A DNA stretch of 10,122 nt from Euperipatoides rowelli. Taxonomy: Eukaryota > Onychophora > Udeonychophora > Euonychophora > Peripatopsidae. Both the position numbers and the translations under genes were made by a program. Within the stretch, counting starts at the first letter, position 1; the number at the start of each line of letters is the position of its first letter. Shown piece after piece: positions 7,446-10,122 of this stretch. Below the pieces are notes generated by a model. It worked only from the letters and a program-made list of their open reading frames with translations, had not been told where the DNA came from and made no database searches. The stretch lies in the NCBI GenBank assembly GCA_003024985.2, contig PXIH01S0015450.1; one strand, written 5' to 3'.

Positions 7446-7665
7446 GGCTCCAATTCTAAAACAAAAAGCCAAACATTAAATACAACAGAATTATCGATAC
7501 ATTTGTCTGCTAGATTGTTTTCATCCTGGGGAATCTGTAAACTGAACTCCAGCCAAGGATTTAATTGATCTTGTCATTAAAATGAAATGATACGGTATAT
7601 ACCAAACCAGGCATTGAGAATTTTTAGATTGTAGCAAAAACTTGCCAGCTGTGTACTGGCATCAT
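7446..7665. other. Probable decayed LINE remainder, no recognisable motif
   Basis: The sequence between the last reverse transcriptase motif and the (TTTA)n tract has no open frame and no motif I can name. It may be the eroded 3' part of the same LINE. Confidence 0.3.
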
Positions 7666-7800
7666 ATTTATTTATTTATTTATTTTACTGAACAAGGCGT
7701 AAGTCAGGTACCACTTTTTATCCATTACAAAAATTTAAACAATTATATATACTTATAATGACAAATATAATCACAAAGATTAAAAAAAAAAAAACAGAAA
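7666..7800 (-). mobile_element. Minus-strand retroelement end with (AAAT)n tail
   Basis: Read on the minus strand, this segment runs through GGTACCTGACTTACGCC, then TTGTTCAGTAAAAT, and ends in (AAAT)n (7687 down to 7666). A unique-looking end followed by a 4-base A-rich repeat is typical of non-LTR elements or their SINEs. An A run at about 7782-7794 lies near the possible other end. It opposes the plus-strand LINE fragment, so it would be a separate insertion. Confidence 0.35.
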
Positions 7801-8190
7801 AATACAAAAACTATAGCCTGCACATTAATGTGAATATTATAGTTAAATTAGGAATAATGTAATCTTTTAAAATTTATTTTATTTCTAAAGTTGTATAAGT
7901 AAAGGTCACTGAGAATGAGGCAAACTGCTAGAATTTTTTAAATTGTTAGTGGCCAATTGTTTAGAAATGAGTAGAAAGAAATTCGAACAGCAGCAACTTA
8001 AAGAGGTTTTTTTAATATATATTTTAACTGATGGAAAATATATGCTTGACATTTATCCTGATGTCTGCGACTTGTGTAGAATACTGCATACTATATTATT
8101 TTTACAGTTCATAATATTGTGTACCTGCAGGAATGGGCAAAATACTAAAAGAAAACTGTGTGAAATACAATACCAAAAACATTTTTTTTT
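7801..8190. other. AT-rich region with one unrecognised ORF
   Basis: An ORF with an ATG at 7967 stays open to 8230 (87 codons) and includes LTDGKYMLDIYPDVCDLCRI, but its last part reads into the 84-bp tandem repeat. I recognise no domain, and there is no promoter or poly(A) context, so it is not called as a gene. Nothing else is seen here. Confidence 0.3.
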
Positions 8191-8347
8191 CAAAATGGTG
8201 ATGGTGGTCATCTTGGATGCGCATGCGTGAAAACGTAAGAAAATATTTTTGGAAATTTTTTTTTTTGATTTATTCAAAATGGTGGATGGTGGCCATCTTG
8301 GATGCGCATGTGCGAAAACTTTGAAAATATTTTTGGAAAAAAGTGAA
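8191..8347. repeat. Two-copy tandem repeat, 84-bp period, with YY1-like core
   Basis: Copy 1 begins CAAAATGGTG at 8191 and copy 2 begins with the same word at 8275. Both share a CATCTTGGATGCGCATG core, then GAAAAC and AAAATATTTTTGGAAA. The second copy holds GGCCATCTTGG (8291-8301), identical to the core of the vertebrate YY1 site read in reverse; the first has GGTCATCTTGG. The copies are much richer in CpG than the surroundings, suggesting derivation from a transposable element. Confidence 0.85.
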
Positions 8348-8349
8348 AA

Positions 8350-8585
8350 TTTAAAAAAATGTTCAAATCATGTTCTCCTCGAGATTTGTACTGTCATAGG
8401 GGTCTAGTTTATACCTATGAAAGGACAAGCTCATATCAGGTGTGGCTACCACGGACCCTTAAAAAAATTTAAAATTTAAAAAATGCTCAGATCATGTTGT
8501 AATTTAATATTTATATTCTTATAGAGGTCTAAAATATATCTATTAAATTACAAGTCTGTGGCACATCGGATATGACTGTTAGCGT
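8350..8585. repeat. Two diverged tandem copies, about 124-bp period
   Basis: TGTTCAAATCATGTT at 8360 recurs as TGCTCAGATCATGTT at 8484. In each case this is followed by (C/T)(A/T)TAG(G/A)GGTCTA and a TAT(A/C)(C/T)CTAT-like word, then ACAAG(C/T)(T/C). The copies are clearly related but more diverged than the 84-bp pair. They follow directly after that pair and may belong to the same larger element. Confidence 0.65.
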
Positions 8586-8649
8586 GCTTCAAATATATTT
8601 TTAATAGCCTACTGCAATCACTACGTATGCAATCATAATAATTTTTAAT

Positions 8650-9085
8650 ACACTCCTATTAAATTTGAGTCCATTGCTCGACTCAAAATAATTATTTTAG
8701 TCGGCATATTAATTTATAGGGGATAGGAAGATTAGAACTCATGATATAAGACTAAAACAGAAACCATATACTGTATGCACACCATTCAACATTAAAGCAA
8801 ATGCACCACAGAGTGCACGGACAATTAATTACATATTTATTCATTTAGAACATACTCCTATCAAAAAATTTAATTCATAGCAGGAGTCAGCATACCAAAA
8901 ATAGCTACTGTATCAATTTATAGGAAGATTAAAACTCATGATATAAGATCAAACACATCTACTGTATACAATAAATCACGGTGAATGTATAGATCGCGCT
9001 AGACATGTAATTACATATTTATTTGTTTTTAGAACACTCCTATTAAAGTTTGAATTAATTATTCATTTTAGCAGTTCCAAAATAG
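8650..9085. repeat. Diverged tandem repeat, about 180-200 bp period
   Basis: The word ACTCCTAT recurs at 8652, 8854 and 9036. A second anchor, AGGAAGATTA(G/A)AACTCATGATATAAGA, occurs at 8725 and 8922, and AATTACATATTTATT precedes the second and third ACTCCTAT words. This gives two full copies and a partial third in the same orientation. No coding capacity is seen. Period and array look satellite-like. Confidence 0.8.
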
Positions 9086-9537
9086 TCATCATATAAAGGT
9101 GCAATGTGATAGCACGATTAATAATTAAATTATAAGAGACAAAATAGATGAACGTTACACACACGGAGTAGCTAAAAAAAAAATGGGGAGACTAAAAGGA
9201 TAAATGTGAAGTTTGATGTACTTGCAATAGTAGACTTACGATAGTTACAGTGTAAGGAAAATCTAATTAGTTATTGTTTTTTTTAAATACATTACGATTA
9301 AATTAATAGGGGGCAAGGTAGAATAATATTTTTTATACAAAGTAGATTAGATATAAAGCAGCTTAGCTTTGAGAAAAAAACACAGCACTAAGAAATAGAT
9401 TGAATAGTTTAAAAATCAATCTAAAGTTAAAACAATTTACAGTATTAAAAACAGTTTTATTATTTAGTTCAGATGTTTTTTTTTTAATGTAAAGTATTTT
9501 ATAAAGGTAACAGATAACTATAGCCACTCTATATAGT
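9086..9537. other. AT-rich spacer, nothing recognised
   Basis: Between two tandem arrays I see only AT-rich sequence with A and T runs. There is no open frame of note, RNA gene or repeat. Confidence 0.45.
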
Positions 9538-9880
9538 AGAGTATGTTAGATATAAAGGTTTATTACAGTAAAAGAAAAATTGAATTAAAAAAATAATGCT
9601 GCTTTCTTATTGGCTATTAGATCTTGAGAATATATACAATAGAGTATGTTAGATATGACGGTTGAGTTTGAAATTTTAAAATGCTAGGTCGTTATTGGGT
9701 ATGAGATATTTCGGATTTAGAGTGCGTTAAAAATGACGGTTGAGTTTTGAAATTTTAAAATGCTAGGTTATTATTGGGTATTAGATATTTTCGGATATAT
9801 AGTAGTGTAGTTATATATGACGTTGATTTTAAAAATGCTAGGTTCTTATTGGCTATTTTTTCTTATCTCTTGATCTAATT
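9538..9880. repeat. Four-unit tandem array carrying ATTGG and TGACG motifs
   Basis: Units start near 9538, 9641, 9719 and 9803. Typical unit order is an AGAGTATGTTAGATA-like start, TGACGGTTGA, GAAATTTTAAAATGCTAGG, then TTATTGG(G/C)TAT. Inverted CCAAT boxes (ATTGG) lie at 9609, 9694, 9773 and 9848, with spacings of 85, 79 and 75. TGACG (CRE half-site) lies at 9656, 9734 and 9818, and the first unit lacks it. The middle two units are nearly identical and the outer ones are more diverged. The array ends about 40 bases before a TATA box, so it may act as an upstream promoter region. Confidence 0.85.
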
Positions 9881-9917
9881 TTGGTTTTGAAAATCCCCTT
9901 CAAATAAATCTGAAACA

Positions 9918-9925
9918 TATAAAAG
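9918..9925 (+). promoter_or_regulatory. TATA box TATAAAAG
   Basis: This is an exact consensus TATA box. Its nearest inverted CCAAT box (9848-9852) is 66 bases upstream, which would put that box near -100 if transcription starts around 9948, a usual NF-Y position. A splice donor follows about 135 bases downstream. TATA-like words are common in AT-rich DNA, but the combination raises confidence. Confidence 0.5.
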
Positions 9926-9926
9926 C

Positions 9927-9958
9927 ATCCATTATACTGTATATCCATTATACTGTAT
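9927..9958 (+). repeat. Perfect 16-bp tandem duplication at the expected start site
   Basis: ATCCATTATACTGTAT occurs twice without a gap, at 9927-9942 and 9943-9958. The expected transcription start, 25-30 bases after the TATA box, falls inside the second copy. If the word contains the initiator, the duplication offers two alternative start positions. Confidence 0.95.
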
Positions 9959-10053
9959 TTTCATCTTTGCTGATTCCAGTTTGCTGCCATCCAAAGAGCC
10001 AGAAATACTTCAAATTGCTGCCTTACTCCAGGAGAATACATGTTAGAAATAAA
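9948..10053 (+). other. Candidate first exon ending at GTAAGT donor
   Basis: From the expected start near 9948 the sequence becomes less AT-rich and has no ATG until 10040, which opens ATG TTA GAA ATA AA. It then meets a donor with perfect intron consensus, GTAAGT (10054-10059), followed by a T-rich intron-like stretch. The coding part would be 14 bases, leaving phase 2. The -3 base before this ATG is T, a weak context, so the exon may be entirely 5' UTR. The gene body would lie beyond the window and cannot be identified. Confidence 0.35.
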
Positions 10054-10103
10054 GTAAGTTTTTTTCAGATAGTTTTTTAAGTTATTATTTTAAAAGCTAT
10101 CCC

Positions 10104-10122
10104 TTTATTTATTTATTTATAT
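10104..10122. repeat. (TTTA)n tract at the window edge
   Basis: TTTATTTATTTATTTAT runs almost to the last base. Like the tracts at 2248-2264 and 7666-7687, it may be the tail of a minus-strand retroelement extending outside the window. Confidence 0.7.

Noticed and set aside
7967-8230. Possible small protein with ATG at 7967
   Set aside because: Its end runs into a tandem repeat, no domain is recognised, and there is no promoter or poly(A) support.
8650-9085. CRISPR-like array
   Set aside because: The units are long, diverged and adjacent, without short identical repeats separated by unique spacers, and the DNA is animal.

Overview
This is AT-rich, gene-poor animal (metazoan) DNA, in the style of a marine invertebrate; I suspect an echinoderm or similar deuterostome, but only from general repeat style and with low confidence. 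Signs of a eukaryote are a CPSF6-type gene, AATAAA polyadenylation signals, GTAAGT-type splice donors, a dead non-LTR retrotransposon and many short (AAAT)n/(TTTA)n tails.

Layout. 1-1000: intergenic, with a retrotransposon-like 3' tail ending at 512 and small exon-like open stretches. 1330-1660: a possible two-exon minus-strand transcript beside an E-box, interrupted by an in-frame TGA (speculative). 1660-2585: AT-rich DNA upstream of the main gene, with homopolymers. 2586-4094: one uninterrupted plus-strand CDS of 502 codons encoding a CPSF6 (CFIm68) homologue, followed by a 3' UTR of about 430 bases with a convincing poly(A) site near 4507-4542. 4543-6800: intergenic, with a perfect 15-bp hairpin, two short tandem duplications (63 and 58 bp) and a decayed element with G-rich/C-rich ends. 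6822-7445: a reverse transcriptase fragment of a non-LTR element, broken by stops and frameshifts, with a perfect 19-bp fold-back inside it. 7666-7800: an (AAAT)n-tailed element end on the minus strand. 8191-9880: four different tandem repeats in succession. 9880-10059: a candidate promoter and first exon (TATA box, expected start zone, splice donor), with the gene body beyond the window.

The only firmly supported protein gene is the CPSF6-like one. CPSF6 is a subunit of cleavage factor Im, which binds UGUA in pre-mRNA and directs poly(A) site choice. Here it has no introns, although CPSF6 genes of other animals normally have several, so it may be an expressed retrogene. The N-terminus, RRM and C-terminal helical segment are conserved, but the arginine-rich parts and the FG dipeptide are reduced or missing. 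Its own 3' UTR carries several UGUA sites around the poly(A) signal. The most interesting unexplained region is 9538-10059, where an 80-100 bp tandem repeat delivers inverted CCAAT boxes, three TGACG motifs, a TATA box, a duplicated start-site region and a splice donor in functional order.
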